From Leptospira interrogans serovar Manilae (lineage in GTDB: Bacteria; Spirochaetota; Leptospiria; Leptospirales; Leptospiraceae): a stretch of DNA of 64,000 nucleotides. The DNA lies in NCBI GenBank assembly GCA_945887855.1, contig CAMCZP010000002.1, forward strand, positions 33,099 through 97,098, in the 5' to 3' direction. Made by a program: the position numbers and the translations under genes. Under the pieces are notes generated by a model. That model saw nothing but the letters and a program-made list of their open reading frames with translations, was not told where the DNA came from and made no database searches. This document shows positions 26,813 to 37,693 of this stretch, piece by piece (position 1 is the first letter of the stretch; the number at the start of each line of letters is the position of its first letter).

Positions 26813-28314
26813 GACTTTCGACTTTTAATCAGTTTAGGGTTCGAGATGTAAATTCTAAAGAGTTGAATACAAATGGAGAGTATGTTTTGTATTGGATGCA
26901 AGCTTATAGAAGACTGCACTACAACCATGCTTTAGATTATGCGATTAGTTTAGCAGAGGAAGTTGGAAAGCCACTTGTTATATATGAGGCTATACGTATG
27001 AATTATCCTTGGGCTTCCCCTCGTTTGCATCAGTTTATTTTAGAGGGGATATGTGATAATTCAAGAGAAGCGGAGAAGTTAGGTATTACATATTGGGCTT
27101 TTGTGGAAACCCCTAAGAATAAAGATAAGGAACTTCTATTTAAGTTAAGCGAAATTGCAGTTTCTATAGTAACTGATGATTTTCCTTGTTTTATAATTCC
27201 TAATCATATCAAAATTGTTTCAGAGCGTAGCAATTATAAAGTTTATGCAGTTGATAGTAACAGTATTTCACCATTATCTAAATATGGAGATACAGCATCT
27301 GCAGCTAGATCAATAAGAACAAGAATACATGGTCTGTTTTCAGAAAGTTATAATAATAGATCTAATTCAATCCCAAAAACCAAAAAACTAATTCCATTTA
27401 AAGGAAAATCTCCATTCCCTTTGTTCTCATGTAAAAATGAGGATATCCAAAAATCTATCGAAGCTATACCCTTTAAAAATGCGATTTTGCCTTCCAAAGG
27501 TGTAAAAGGTGGGAGAAAAGAAGGTCAGAGGATATTAAAAGATTTTATCAAGAAAAAGCTTTCTAGGTATTCAGAAGATAGATCGAACCCAGCCTCACCT
27601 GATATTTGTGCTACAAGTTCGTTATCCCCCTATTTGCATTTTGGATATATCTCAATTGATGAAATAATTGAAGAAGTGTTAAATTCAGATCCTACTCAGA
27701 GTTGGTCTATCGAAGATCTCAATTTTTCTCAAAAAGGAAAAAGAGAAGGCTTTTTTCATAAAAATGAGTATATAAATTCTTTTTTAGATGAACTACTGAC
27801 GTGGCGTGATATTGGATATCTAATGTTTTTTAATAAGCCTGAGTTTAATAAAAATTTAACCATCCTACCAGAATGGATCCAAAAAAATTTAAAAAAACAT
27901 GGAGGGGATAAAAGGCAATATATCTACACTAAAGAACAATTTGAAAACTGTAGTACACATGATAAATTATGGAACTCAGCTCAGAAAGAATTAATGATCA
28001 CTGGTCGTATACATAATTATATGAGAATGCTTTGGGGTAAAAAAGTAATAGAATGGAGTGAGTCTTATGAGGAAGCTTTCTCTATACTAGAGGAATTTAA
28101 TAATAAATATGCTTATGATGGTCGAAATCCCAATTCATACAGTGGGATTTTATGGTGTTTTGGATTATTTGATAGACCATGGTTTCCTGAGCGTCCTATA
28201 CTGGGAAACTTAAGGTATATGTCTTCAGATTCAACTATGCGTAAATTTAAAATGAATGAATATTTGCAATATGTATCATCCCTAGAGGGAAATAAGGAGA
28301 CATTGTTTGACTGA
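26809..28314 (+). CDS. Class II cyclobutane pyrimidine dimer photolyase
   Basis: Repairs UV-induced pyrimidine dimers with FADH- and blue light. The N-terminal region has the class II signature YVLYWMQAYRRLHYNHAL (about residues 24-41). The FAD-binding C-terminal half shows SPYLHFGYIS, FLDELLTWRDIGYLM, and ELMITGRIHNYMRMLWGKKVIEW, followed by YDGRNPNSYSGILWCFGLFDRPW, all typical of class II rather than class I enzymes. Length 501 aa is normal. TTG at 26809 is chosen as start because AGGGGA lies 4 bases upstream and the stop of the MCE gene overlaps it; no ATG is near. It overlaps the next gene by 8 bases. Confidence 0.93.
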   Translation: MRLSTFNQFRVRDVNSKELNTNGEYVLYWMQAYRRLHYNHALDYAISLAEEVGKPLVIYEAIRMNYPWASPRLHQFILEGICDNSREAEKLGITYWAFVETPKNKDKELLFKLSEIAVSIVTDDFPCFIIPNHIKIVSERSNYKVYAVDSNSISPLSKYGDTASAARSIRTRIHGLFSESYNNRSNSIPKTKKLIPFKGKSPFPLFSCKNEDIQKSIEAIPFKNAILPSKGVKGGRKEGQRILKDFIKKKLSRYSEDRSNPASPDICATSSLSPYLHFGYISIDEIIEEVLNSDPTQSWSIEDLNFSQKGKREGFFHKNEYINSFLDELLTWRDIGYLMFFNKPEFNKNLTILPEWIQKNLKKHGGDKRQYIYTKEQFENCSTHDKLWNSAQKELMITGRIHNYMRMLWGKKVIEWSESYEEAFSILEEFNNKYAYDGRNPNSYSGILWCFGLFDRPWFPERPILGNLRYMSSDSTMRKFKMNEYLQYVSSLEGNKETLFD

Positions 28315-29317
28315 TAAAATAAAAAAAATTATCGAATTACATTTAAATTATGAAATAGACTTAATTTCATCTGAAAAAATAAAGAGTACTACAAAAAATG
28401 AAATTATATTATTTTTAGAATGGGCTCATAACAAAAAATTTAGTCTACTCTTTCCAAAAGACAAAACAGAGGCGAGGCTCAAAGATATAATTCAAAACTT
28501 TTCTATTAAGCCAGAAATACTAGAACTCTTACGAAAAAGTATCTCCGCAAATTATAGAATTTTAGAAAAAGAAAATATTAAATTAAATGACCTCTTAGAT
28601 AAAGAAGAGTTCCTAAAATCAGCTCGTGATACAATAGGCATGAAAAATGCGAGAGAAAAAATCATAAAGTTTGTAGTTAATTCATCAGCATATTCCAGGA
28701 TGATGTCTTCAATCATTTATGCTTCTATTAAAGATTTCCTCTCTCAAAACCCCCTTACAAAAAATAACCCAATGGCATCTTCTTTTATGAAGATGGGTCA
28801 AGATTTATTAAACAATCTTCCTGGGATGCAGGGGAATTTTGATGCAACCATTATGGACTTCCTAAGGAATAGCCTTGGAGGTCGGATCCAAGAAAGTGAA
28901 AAACTTATCAAAGAAGAGCTAGATGCAGGCAAAAATACTGATGAATTATTTTTGGAAATTTGGGAATTTTTAGGTACAATTAGTATTTCCGATATAAAAA
29001 ATCTTGTTCCTGAAATTGAAATGCAAAAATTATTAGAAAGATTACCAGGATTCTGGGAACATGTGAAAGCTTCAGGAGTTGCAGAAAAAATATCTAAACA
29101 TCAGGTAGATGAATTTTATATTTATTTAGGTGAGAAAACTATCGGGGAAATTTTAAAAGAAATTAGTCTTACTCAGGAAGATATCGCTTCTGGATTGAGT
29201 GAAAATTTATACTTGTATCTAGAAAATTCAGAGTTTAGGCAATACTATAAATCTCGTATTGAAGATCGACTTAAAAATTTTTATAGTACTGATGAAGTAG
29301 TTAAACTTTTAGGATAG
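28307..29317 (+). CDS. Helical protein of unknown function, 336 aa
   Basis: I do not recognise this family. The protein is mostly alpha-helical and soluble. A segment around residues 150-200 (IKDFLSQNPLTKNNPMASSF, then LLNNLPGMQGNFDATIMDFL) is methionine- and proline-rich and may be amphipathic. No nucleotide or metal motif is evident. TTG at 28307 has a good AAGGAGA 6 bases upstream and lies inside the end of the photolyase gene, so it is translated as part of the same operon. Codon use is like its neighbours. Confidence 0.65.
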   Translation: MTDKIKKIIELHLNYEIDLISSEKIKSTTKNEIILFLEWAHNKKFSLLFPKDKTEARLKDIIQNFSIKPEILELLRKSISANYRILEKENIKLNDLLDKEEFLKSARDTIGMKNAREKIIKFVVNSSAYSRMMSSIIYASIKDFLSQNPLTKNNPMASSFMKMGQDLLNNLPGMQGNFDATIMDFLRNSLGGRIQESEKLIKEELDAGKNTDELFLEIWEFLGTISISDIKNLVPEIEMQKLLERLPGFWEHVKASGVAEKISKHQVDEFYIYLGEKTIGEILKEISLTQEDIASGLSENLYLYLENSEFRQYYKSRIEDRLKNFYSTDEVVKLLG

Positions 29318-29333
29318 TAAAGTTAAATTGATT

Positions 29334-31298
29334 ATGATAAAAGGAAAAAAGATTTATTTAAAGGATATGATCAAAAAGAGATTATATTTTTTAATATCAA
29401 TTTTTCTTTTCCTAGAATGTGGTTCACAGGATATAATTGTAAAAGAGCCTGAAACAACTACAGATTCTCAAATAGGGATAAATTTATCACTCCGCACATT
29501 AAAGCTCATAGATAGTAAGAAAAAAGAATTTCAGTGGAGGGCAGAGCTAAAGGAGAGTGAGTATAAAGAGATAAATGATTTAGAAAACTCAAGTGAAGTG
29601 ATTGAAAAAATTTTAAAATCACAAGAACCAAATTTAACACCTAGTTATAAAAATTATCTTTTAGTTCAAAAATTGGCAGGTATTGAATTCACAAATAGAA
29701 AGTTTGGTGAAGCGAGTAAGATTTGGGATAAATATGGGAAATATTTTCCATCTAAAGAAAAAGAGATAAAAGAAATACAAAAAATATTATCTGAATCAGA
29801 GGGTTCTATTTTTGTAACAGACCTAGGTAGAGAAGTTAATGTAGGAAATGCATCACTTCCTGTAATAGAATCAAACGGTTCTAAATTATACTTCACTGGA
29901 GTAGGGTTTCCTGATAGCAAAGGTGGGCAGGATATTTATGAAGTAACTCTTGATGATTCAAATTGGACTTCGAGAAAGGCACTTAATTTGATAAACTCAT
30001 CTGGCAATGAATCAGCTTCTTCCATTTCTATCGATGGCACAGAATTACTTATCACAGGGAATTATTCTTCATCTTATGGTAATAGTGATATATTTGCTTC
30101 ATTTCTTACGGATAAGGGATGGACTAATGTAAGACATTATCGTCAACCAATCAACACTGAACATTATGAAGCAGATGGTTTTAAGACTCCGGATGGCAGG
30201 GCTATAATGTATGTGAGTGATCGACCTGAAGGAATATTTGATTATCATAAAAAAGGTGAGTACTACGCAGGATCTTATGAAGGGAATACTGATATTTATA
30301 TATCCTTTAGGCAGGATTCAGGCTCGTATGGGAATCCTATTAACTTGGGCCCTATAATTAATTCCCCAGGATCAGAAAGAGCACCTTTTCTTCATGCAGA
30401 TGGTAAGACATTATACTTCAGCACAGATGGTAATGGAGGATTTGGAGAACTAGAATTATATAAGTCAGTAAGGTTAGATGATACTTGGACAAACTGGTCA
30501 GTTCCAATCCATTTAGGGAAATTTGTAAATTCGCCTTTATCTGATTTAGGGTTTCAAATCACTGCATTAGCAGATAAGGGCTTTTTAACATTTGAAACTG
30601 CAAATAACTCTAGCAAATTAGTGATGATAAGTCCTCTTCCAAAAAGGGCTATACCTGAGGAAACTATCAATATACTAAAAGGGGTTGTATTTGATGAGTA
30701 TGACACTCCAATCCAAACTGAAATAGAATGGATCGATTTAATAGATCCAGAAATAATTGGAAAGATTTCGAGTAAACCAATTACAGGTGAATATTATTTT
30801 TCAATCCCTCTAGGTAAAGATTATATAGTTTATCCAAAAAAGAAAAATTATATTATAACTTCTGTAATACCTTCTTTTAAAAAAGATAAAAATTCTATTG
30901 AAAAAACTATTGATTTTAAAATGGTATCTATTCCATTTGCAGTATCTTCTGGAAGTGAATACTTACTCAATTCTATTTTATTTGTTAATGAAACTGATGA
31001 AATTTCGCAAAAATCGTACTACGAATTAGATAGACTTGCCCAACTTTTAGTAGAAAATCCAGATATTAAGATAGATATAATTTGTCATTATTCTTCAGTA
31101 AAACAGGAAAGCTTTAATCTAGATCTTAGCAATAAAAGAATTGTTAAAATAGTAAACTATTTAATATCAAAAAATATAAGCTCTTCTAGGATTAAAGGCA
31201 AGGGGATTGGTTCTTCTAAACCAATCGTACCTAATATTAGTGAAGAAAATAGAATAAAAAATAGACGAATAGGCTATATAATTAGTTCAATTGAATAA
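29334..31298 (+). CDS. PD40/OmpA-domain lipoprotein
   Basis: A lipoprotein signal ends in the lipobox LFLEC. After a short helical region the protein has WD40-like PD40 repeats (about residues 150-380), e.g. SNGSKLYFTGVG, SIDGTELLITG and HADGKTLYFSTDGNG, then a carboxypeptidase-regulatory-like beta domain (about 445-540) and a C-terminal OmpA domain (about 550-655) with peptidoglycan-binding features: LAQLLVENPDIKIDI, LSNKRIVKIVNYL and NRIKNRRIGY. It probably anchors the outer membrane to peptidoglycan. The start is uncertain: TTG 29328, ATG 29334 and ATG 29367 are all in frame; 29367 gives the most compact signal peptide, but none has good ribosome-binding-site spacing. Confidence 0.85.
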   Translation: MIKGKKIYLKDMIKKRLYFLISIFLFLECGSQDIIVKEPETTTDSQIGINLSLRTLKLIDSKKKEFQWRAELKESEYKEINDLENSSEVIEKILKSQEPNLTPSYKNYLLVQKLAGIEFTNRKFGEASKIWDKYGKYFPSKEKEIKEIQKILSESEGSIFVTDLGREVNVGNASLPVIESNGSKLYFTGVGFPDSKGGQDIYEVTLDDSNWTSRKALNLINSSGNESASSISIDGTELLITGNYSSSYGNSDIFASFLTDKGWTNVRHYRQPINTEHYEADGFKTPDGRAIMYVSDRPEGIFDYHKKGEYYAGSYEGNTDIYISFRQDSGSYGNPINLGPIINSPGSERAPFLHADGKTLYFSTDGNGGFGELELYKSVRLDDTWTNWSVPIHLGKFVNSPLSDLGFQITALADKGFLTFETANNSSKLVMISPLPKRAIPEETINILKGVVFDEYDTPIQTEIEWIDLIDPEIIGKISSKPITGEYYFSIPLGKDYIVYPKKKNYIITSVIPSFKKDKNSIEKTIDFKMVSIPFAVSSGSEYLLNSILFVNETDEISQKSYYELDRLAQLLVENPDIKIDIICHYSSVKQESFNLDLSNKRIVKIVNYLISKNISSSRIKGKGIGSSKPIVPNISEENRIKNRRIGYIISSIE

Positions 31299-31315
31299 AA
31301 AAATCAGTTTAAAAA

Positions 31316-31837
31316 TCACAATGAAATGTAAGTAATATAAATACTTAGTGCAATGGTAATAAATATATATTTAATTAAATATAAAATTCCAACTTTTTTC
31401 CAATCTATAGATTCTCGATTAGAGAGAATGTATACAATTTTATCTGCTTCTGCTCCTAGCAGATTTCTATCATAACCTAATCCAAAAAGATTTATCCATA
31501 AGCATCCAAGAATTTCTTTTCTATGCGCATTTATTGTCTTATAACTATATAAGACTAATTTTTCATCATCTGAAAATAAATTAGAGCAAACACAAGGAAT
31601 CTCGAAGTATTTATATAGTACGATTATTGAGAAACGAGTATAAATAGAAAATAAATCTAAAGCAACAAATCGAAGATCAATTTTTTTTAAGGTTATTAAT
31701 AGAATAAGGTAAATGATTAAACTACCATACCCTAGTATATTTGCCCATAGTAAAAATTTATGAAAGGTTTTTCTTTCTTCTAGAAATTCACTATAAAGAT
31801 CCTTATAATAATTATGATCAAAAATTAAAGTAATCAT
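31316..31837 (-). CDS. Small integral membrane protein of unknown function
   Basis: 173 residues with about three hydrophobic spans: near residues 28-48, 55-75 (partly amphipathic, with an IPCVC motif after it) and 152-172. Two cysteines in PCVC plus one in GCLW are notable but do not form a known site. The gene converges on the OmpA lipoprotein gene with a 17-base gap. No family recognised. Confidence 0.55.
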   Translation of the reverse strand: MITLIFDHNYYKDLYSEFLEERKTFHKFLLWANILGYGSLIIYLILLITLKKIDLRFVALDLFSIYTRFSIIVLYKYFEIPCVCSNLFSDDEKLVLYSYKTINAHRKEILGCLWINLFGLGYDRNLLGAEADKIVYILSNRESIDWKKVGILYLIKYIFITIALSIYITYISL

Positions 31838-31990
31838 TCGAAGATATTGTTTCTCACAATATATATAGGATTTATAAAGTCAATACTCTTTAAAATAGCT
31901 AAAAATCATTTTAATTTTTCATTCTTTTTCACATTAAAAATTAGTTGATTTATGAATACTGCGGATTAATATCTAGGAAAGTTATTGTCT

Positions 31991-31995
31991 AAGGA
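31991..31995 (+). promoter_or_regulatory. Ribosome binding site deciding the start of the TANGO2-family gene
   Basis: AAGGA at 31991-31995 lies 7 bases before the in-frame TTG at 32003. That start makes Cys the second residue, as in TANGO2/NRDE proteins. An earlier in-frame TTG at 31985 would precede the site. Confidence 0.6.
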
Positions 31996-32002
31996 TTTTT
32001 CA

Positions 32003-32716
32003 TTGTGCACTTCCCTAATTTATAGAGATATACAAAAAAACACTTTTGGTGTTGGATTTAATAGGGATGAATCTATAAAAAGAAAGCCTAGTTTACATCC
32101 TAAGAAAGTTCAATTCAATGGAATTGAATACCTTTGTCCGATAGACGGGGATTATGGTGGGACTTGGATTGGTATTAATTCAAATAGAGTAGTTTATGCT
32201 ATTCTAAATTTATATGAGGCACAGCTCAAGATTATTAAAAATTCGACGAGTAGGGGATTTTTGACTCAAAAACTTCTTAGGGAAGAAATTGATTTTAATT
32301 TTTTTATTAATGATAATCTTTCTTCTTATTATCCATTTAGAATCTTAAAGGTAGGATTGGAAAAAACTGAAGTTCTTTCTTGGGATGGTGAACGAGTTAT
32401 CATTGAGGTAGATACTTCTAAATGGAAAATTATAGCCAGTTCATTTATGTTAGGAGCAAAAGCAGAGGAGATCCGCAGCAGTGTATTTCATTCTAACTTT
32501 TTACTTGATGATGGATCTCAAAATTTTATTGATATATCATCAAAATATTTTTCCTCACATCTTCCAGACAAAGGTGGAAGCTCTCCCTGTATGCATAGGA
32601 GAGAGGCTCATACTGTATCAAATACAATCATAAATATAGAAAATCATGAAATTAAGCTCTTATATAAAAATATTCAACCATGTGAAACTGAAGTTTATGA
32701 TATTTATAAATTTTAA
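32003..32716 (+). CDS. TANGO2/NRDE-family protein
   Basis: The family carries an Asn-Arg-Asp-Glu motif, here FGVGFNRDES at about residues 18-27, followed by the typical DGDYGGTWIGIN segment and a later YAILNL strand. TANGO2 proteins adopt an Ntn-hydrolase-like fold starting with Met-Cys and are linked to haem or lipid handling in eukaryotes; bacterial substrates are not settled. I set the start at TTG 32003, which gives MCTSLIYRD and has AAGGA 7 bases upstream. Length about 237 aa. The Nudix gene follows after 27 bases. Confidence 0.8.
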   Translation: MCTSLIYRDIQKNTFGVGFNRDESIKRKPSLHPKKVQFNGIEYLCPIDGDYGGTWIGINSNRVVYAILNLYEAQLKIIKNSTSRGFLTQKLLREEIDFNFFINDNLSSYYPFRILKVGLEKTEVLSWDGERVIIEVDTSKWKIIASSFMLGAKAEEIRSSVFHSNFLLDDGSQNFIDISSKYFSSHLPDKGGSSPCMHRREAHTVSNTIINIENHEIKLLYKNIQPCETEVYDIYKF

Positions 32717-32743
32717 AAAAATAATGAATAGGAATTTCAAGCA

Positions 32744-33388
32744 ATGCAAAATCTAAAAAATACAGTAAAGTTTCTTGAATGGGAAAAAAGTCTATTAAGT
32801 AATAATATAAAAATTGATAATATAGAAGAAAAGTACAATGTTTATAAAAAAAATGGTGAGCTATTATTTGCTCTGATACACTTAAAGGCAACTGACGAAA
32901 AGGGGACACCATTATTACCAATGGTGCTACTGAGGGGACATTTCGTATCAGTTGTTACCGTATTGATTGATAGTAGTACAAATGAAAAGTATTTTTTATT
33001 AGTTAAGCAAAGAAGAGTTGCTAATGGATCAATCTTTTATGAACACCCTGCAGGAATGTGTGACAATGAAATAGATCCTTATAAAGTTGCTATAAAAGAG
33101 GTTAGGGAAGAAACAGGCTTAACAATTTTTAAAGAAGATCTTCATTTATTATGGGATAAGCCACTTTATAGTTCACCTGGTCTTTTAGACGAAGCGGGCT
33201 ATTTTTTTTATTGTGAAGTTAAACTAGATTCAAAAGAATTAAATTCTTTTAGAAATAAAATTACAGGTGCTGAAGACGAAAATGAGCATATAGAAACATT
33301 TTTATGCCCTTCTCATGATATTTTAAAATATATCGAAAACTCTAATGGAGTCTTAGCTTCTTTGCTTTATTTACAAAAATCAGTTTAA
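32744..33388 (+). CDS. Nudix hydrolase with modified Nudix box
   Basis: A Nudix-fold pyrophosphohydrolase resembling ADP-sugar pyrophosphatases. The box is PAGMCDNEIDPYKVAIKEVR followed by EETGL, at about residues 104-128. The catalytic EE pair is intact. Relative to GX5EX7REUXEEXGU, the first Glu is Ile (with a Glu one position earlier) and the Arg is Lys. The preceding FYEHPAG segment supports the ADP-ribose/NDP-sugar subgroup. Length 214 aa is usual. It converges with the PanE-like gene; the 77-base gap has no clear hairpin. Confidence 0.82.
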   Translation: MQNLKNTVKFLEWEKSLLSNNIKIDNIEEKYNVYKKNGELLFALIHLKATDEKGTPLLPMVLLRGHFVSVVTVLIDSSTNEKYFLLVKQRRVANGSIFYEHPAGMCDNEIDPYKVAIKEVREETGLTIFKEDLHLLWDKPLYSSPGLLDEAGYFFYCEVKLDSKELNSFRNKITGAEDENEHIETFLCPSHDILKYIENSNGVLASLLYLQKSV

Positions 33389-33465
33389 ATTATGAATTTT
33401 TAATGTAAAAAGAGTTTTTTTAGTTCATTAAATTTTTTTTAAGATTAAATCAAATTAAGAGTAAG

Positions 33466-34404
33466 CTATTTAAATTTAGTAATATGTTTTAATATATAGT
33501 ACATATTTTCTATGTATGGAACTTTTACTTTTAATTTTTGAGCTATTCTTAAAGGTTCACCAAGGATAGATTCTATTTCTAATTCTCGACCTGCTTCATA
33601 ATCTAAGAGCATTGAAGTTTTATAGGGTTTCATCTTAATAGTACGAATTAGCATATCCTTAATCATTTTTTTTGTAATTAATATCTTGTCTTTTCTCGCA
33701 ATTTTATAAACATCATTCATTAAATTTTTAGCTAATTCTAGTGTAGTACCTTCATTTACTAATAAGTCTGTTTTACTCTTAAATAAAACAGAAAGTGAAT
33801 TAAAGGGTATATTCCATAATAATTTCTCATATCTACCAAATCTTAAATTAGGAAGATATTCTGTTTCTATCCCGGAATTTTGGAAAAGCTCTACAACATT
33901 ATGAGCTGCATGATCAAAATTTTTTAAATTTGAACCTATTTTAACTTTACCATAGTCTATGTGATGGATTTCATCTAGAGTGACTCTATTGATACAAGTA
34001 AATGCAAGTCCTCCTATTATAGGTTTATTTGGAAAAGAGATCTGAATATTTTCTTCAAAATTTATACCATTCTGGAGGAATAATACAATCGTTTTTTCAT
34101 GAGATACTAATTTCAGATATTCTTTTATGGTAAGTAAATCAGCATCAAATTGAGTTACCTTTGTAGAAACTATAACTAAATCACTTTTTTTCATAGTATG
34201 GGGTGTTTCATGTACTTTTATTTGCGATTCAAAGTCACCCCAAATACTCTTTACTTTTATATTTTTTATACTACTTTTATACATATTTCTTGACTGAAAT
34301 TCTGTGTAGATACCAATATTTTGAAGCTTTAAGCCATAAAAACAACCAACTGCTCCTGCTCCTAGAACACAAAGACTTTGAATTTCATTTTTAGTTTTAT
34401 TCAT
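33466..34404 (-). CDS. panE: Ketopantoate reductase family protein (PanE/ApbA)
   Basis: NADPH-dependent reduction of 2-dehydropantoate to pantoate in CoA synthesis. The Rossmann motif VLGAGAVGCFYGLKL is at about residues 13-27, NGIN (LQNGINFEENI) gives the substrate region, and the C-terminal helical domain has the expected GRYEKLLWNIPFNSLS with the catalytic Lys, then SMLLDYEAGRELEIESILG. Length 312 aa is typical. Paralogues acting on other 2-keto acids exist, so the exact substrate is inferred. ATG at 34404, divergent from the DegT-like gene across a 199-base space. Confidence 0.85.
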   Translation of the reverse strand: MNKTKNEIQSLCVLGAGAVGCFYGLKLQNIGIYTEFQSRNMYKSSIKNIKVKSIWGDFESQIKVHETPHTMKKSDLVIVSTKVTQFDADLLTIKEYLKLVSHEKTIVLFLQNGINFEENIQISFPNKPIIGGLAFTCINRVTLDEIHHIDYGKVKIGSNLKNFDHAAHNVVELFQNSGIETEYLPNLRFGRYEKLLWNIPFNSLSVLFKSKTDLLVNEGTTLELAKNLMNDVYKIARKDKILITKKMIKDMLIRTIKMKPYKTSMLLDYEAGRELEIESILGEPLRIAQKLKVKVPYIENMYYILKHITKFK

Positions 34405-34603
34405 ACCTTACCGAAACTCTTCCTATAGGAGTATTTATTTTACCTTAATGAAATTATATTTATTTAAAAATAAGTAAAGAAAGTATTTTTTATTATGAGG
34501 TTTAAAAAGAGGTATGCAAGCAAATTCATTCATTTTTTAACTTCGGGTTGGAATTCAGTAATTGAATCGAAGTAGTACAAATAAATAAAATAAAGAAAAA
34601 AAA

Positions 34604-35698
34604 ATGGCATCAAACGTATTAGAAAAGTTAAATTCATCAAAAAAAAATATTGAGTATCATAGACCTACTCTATCTAAAGAAGAGTTACAAACCGTTCTAG
34701 ACTGTCTTGTAGATGATTTAATGGACACCGGGTCAGTTGTAGAAAAATTTGAAAAAGATTTTAAATCTACTTTTTCCTTAAAAAATGTTATATCTGTCAA
34801 TAGCTTATTCTCAGCTTACCACTTATCCTTTCTTTCCCTTGGGATTTCTGAAAATGATACTATACTATTGAGCGCATATTCACCCATGCCAGCATTTTAT
34901 GCTGCACTGATGCTCAAGGCAAATCCTTATATTATTGATTTAGGGAAATCTTCTTTCCACATGGACATTGACACTTTTAATAGAAAAGTAGAAGAGCTAA
35001 ATCCTAAAGCTGTGTTATTTGATCATACATTTGGATGTTTGGTAAGTTTTTCAAAATATGATACAAAAAATATACCAAGCATTGAGGACTATTCTGAAGT
35101 AGTAGGAGCAGATTCTGAATCAATCCAAATCGGAAAGCAGGGAACTATTGGAATCTGTGGGCTATCCTCCACACATGTCATCACTACAGGAAACGGTGCA
35201 TTGATTACGACATCTAACGAGGCAATCAATGACTTCATTAGAAATGCAAAGTACTCCGCAGTACCAAAGAAAAAGCCAACATCAGGTATAAAGTATGATT
35301 ACAATATGTTAGATTTCCAAGCTGCTATAGGAATTGAGCAAATCTCAAAACTTGGATTGATAATTGAAAGGAAGAAAAAAATAGCACAGGTTTACCTACA
35401 AGCTGTTTTAAGTTCATCTCATGAAACATTTTTTAAAAATGCGGCTGAGGATCAGTTCAATCGTTTCCCCATAGTAGTTAAAAAAAATTATGAAGAGGTA
35501 GAACGGTATTTTAAATCTTTACTAATAGGAACGGAAAGAACAACACAAGATCCTCTTTATAAATTTTTGGATTTACAATCTGCTGATTTCCCAAATGCAG
35601 AAAGACTTTACCAGAGAGGTCATTGTATTCCAATATATCCAAACTTAACAAAAGACAATGTAAGCCGAATAGCTAATTCAATAAAAGGACTTTATTGA
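34604..35698 (+). CDS. DegT/DnrJ/EryC1-family protein with His at the PLP-lysine position
   Basis: The aspartate aminotransferase fold of sugar aminotransferases is clear: an N-terminal PTLSKEELQTV and LMDTGSVVEKFEKDF segment, IEDYSEVVGA with the Asp that contacts the PLP ring nitrogen, and YDYNMLDFQAAIGIEQ. At the place of the catalytic lysine, where the family reads S-x-x-x-T-K-x-x-x-x-G-E-G-G, this protein reads SSTHVITTGNGA: the residue is His191 (codon 35174-35176). A His here is known in the 3-dehydratase ColD, which still uses PLP or PMP. So this is probably not an ordinary aminotransferase. The 199-base region upstream includes an imperfect stem ACTTCG/CGAAGT (34540-34573). gyrB follows after 77 bases. 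Confidence 0.82.
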   Translation: MASNVLEKLNSSKKNIEYHRPTLSKEELQTVLDCLVDDLMDTGSVVEKFEKDFKSTFSLKNVISVNSLFSAYHLSFLSLGISENDTILLSAYSPMPAFYAALMLKANPYIIDLGKSSFHMDIDTFNRKVEELNPKAVLFDHTFGCLVSFSKYDTKNIPSIEDYSEVVGADSESIQIGKQGTIGICGLSSTHVITTGNGALITTSNEAINDFIRNAKYSAVPKKKPTSGIKYDYNMLDFQAAIGIEQISKLGLIIERKKKIAQVYLQAVLSSSHETFFKNAAEDQFNRFPIVVKKNYEEVERYFKSLLIGTERTTQDPLYKFLDLQSADFPNAERLYQRGHCIPIYPNLTKDNVSRIANSIKGLY

Positions 35699-35727
35699 AG
35701 GGGAATCCTAAGAAACAAATTAGATAA

Positions 35728-37689
<1,962 letters not shown>

Positions 37690-37693
37690 AGAT

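Noticed and set aside
34495..34575. 26-codon ATG frame before the DegT-family gene
   Set aside because: No ribosome binding site of note, basic composition without a pattern, and it stops 28 bases before the real gene; I cannot support a leader peptide.
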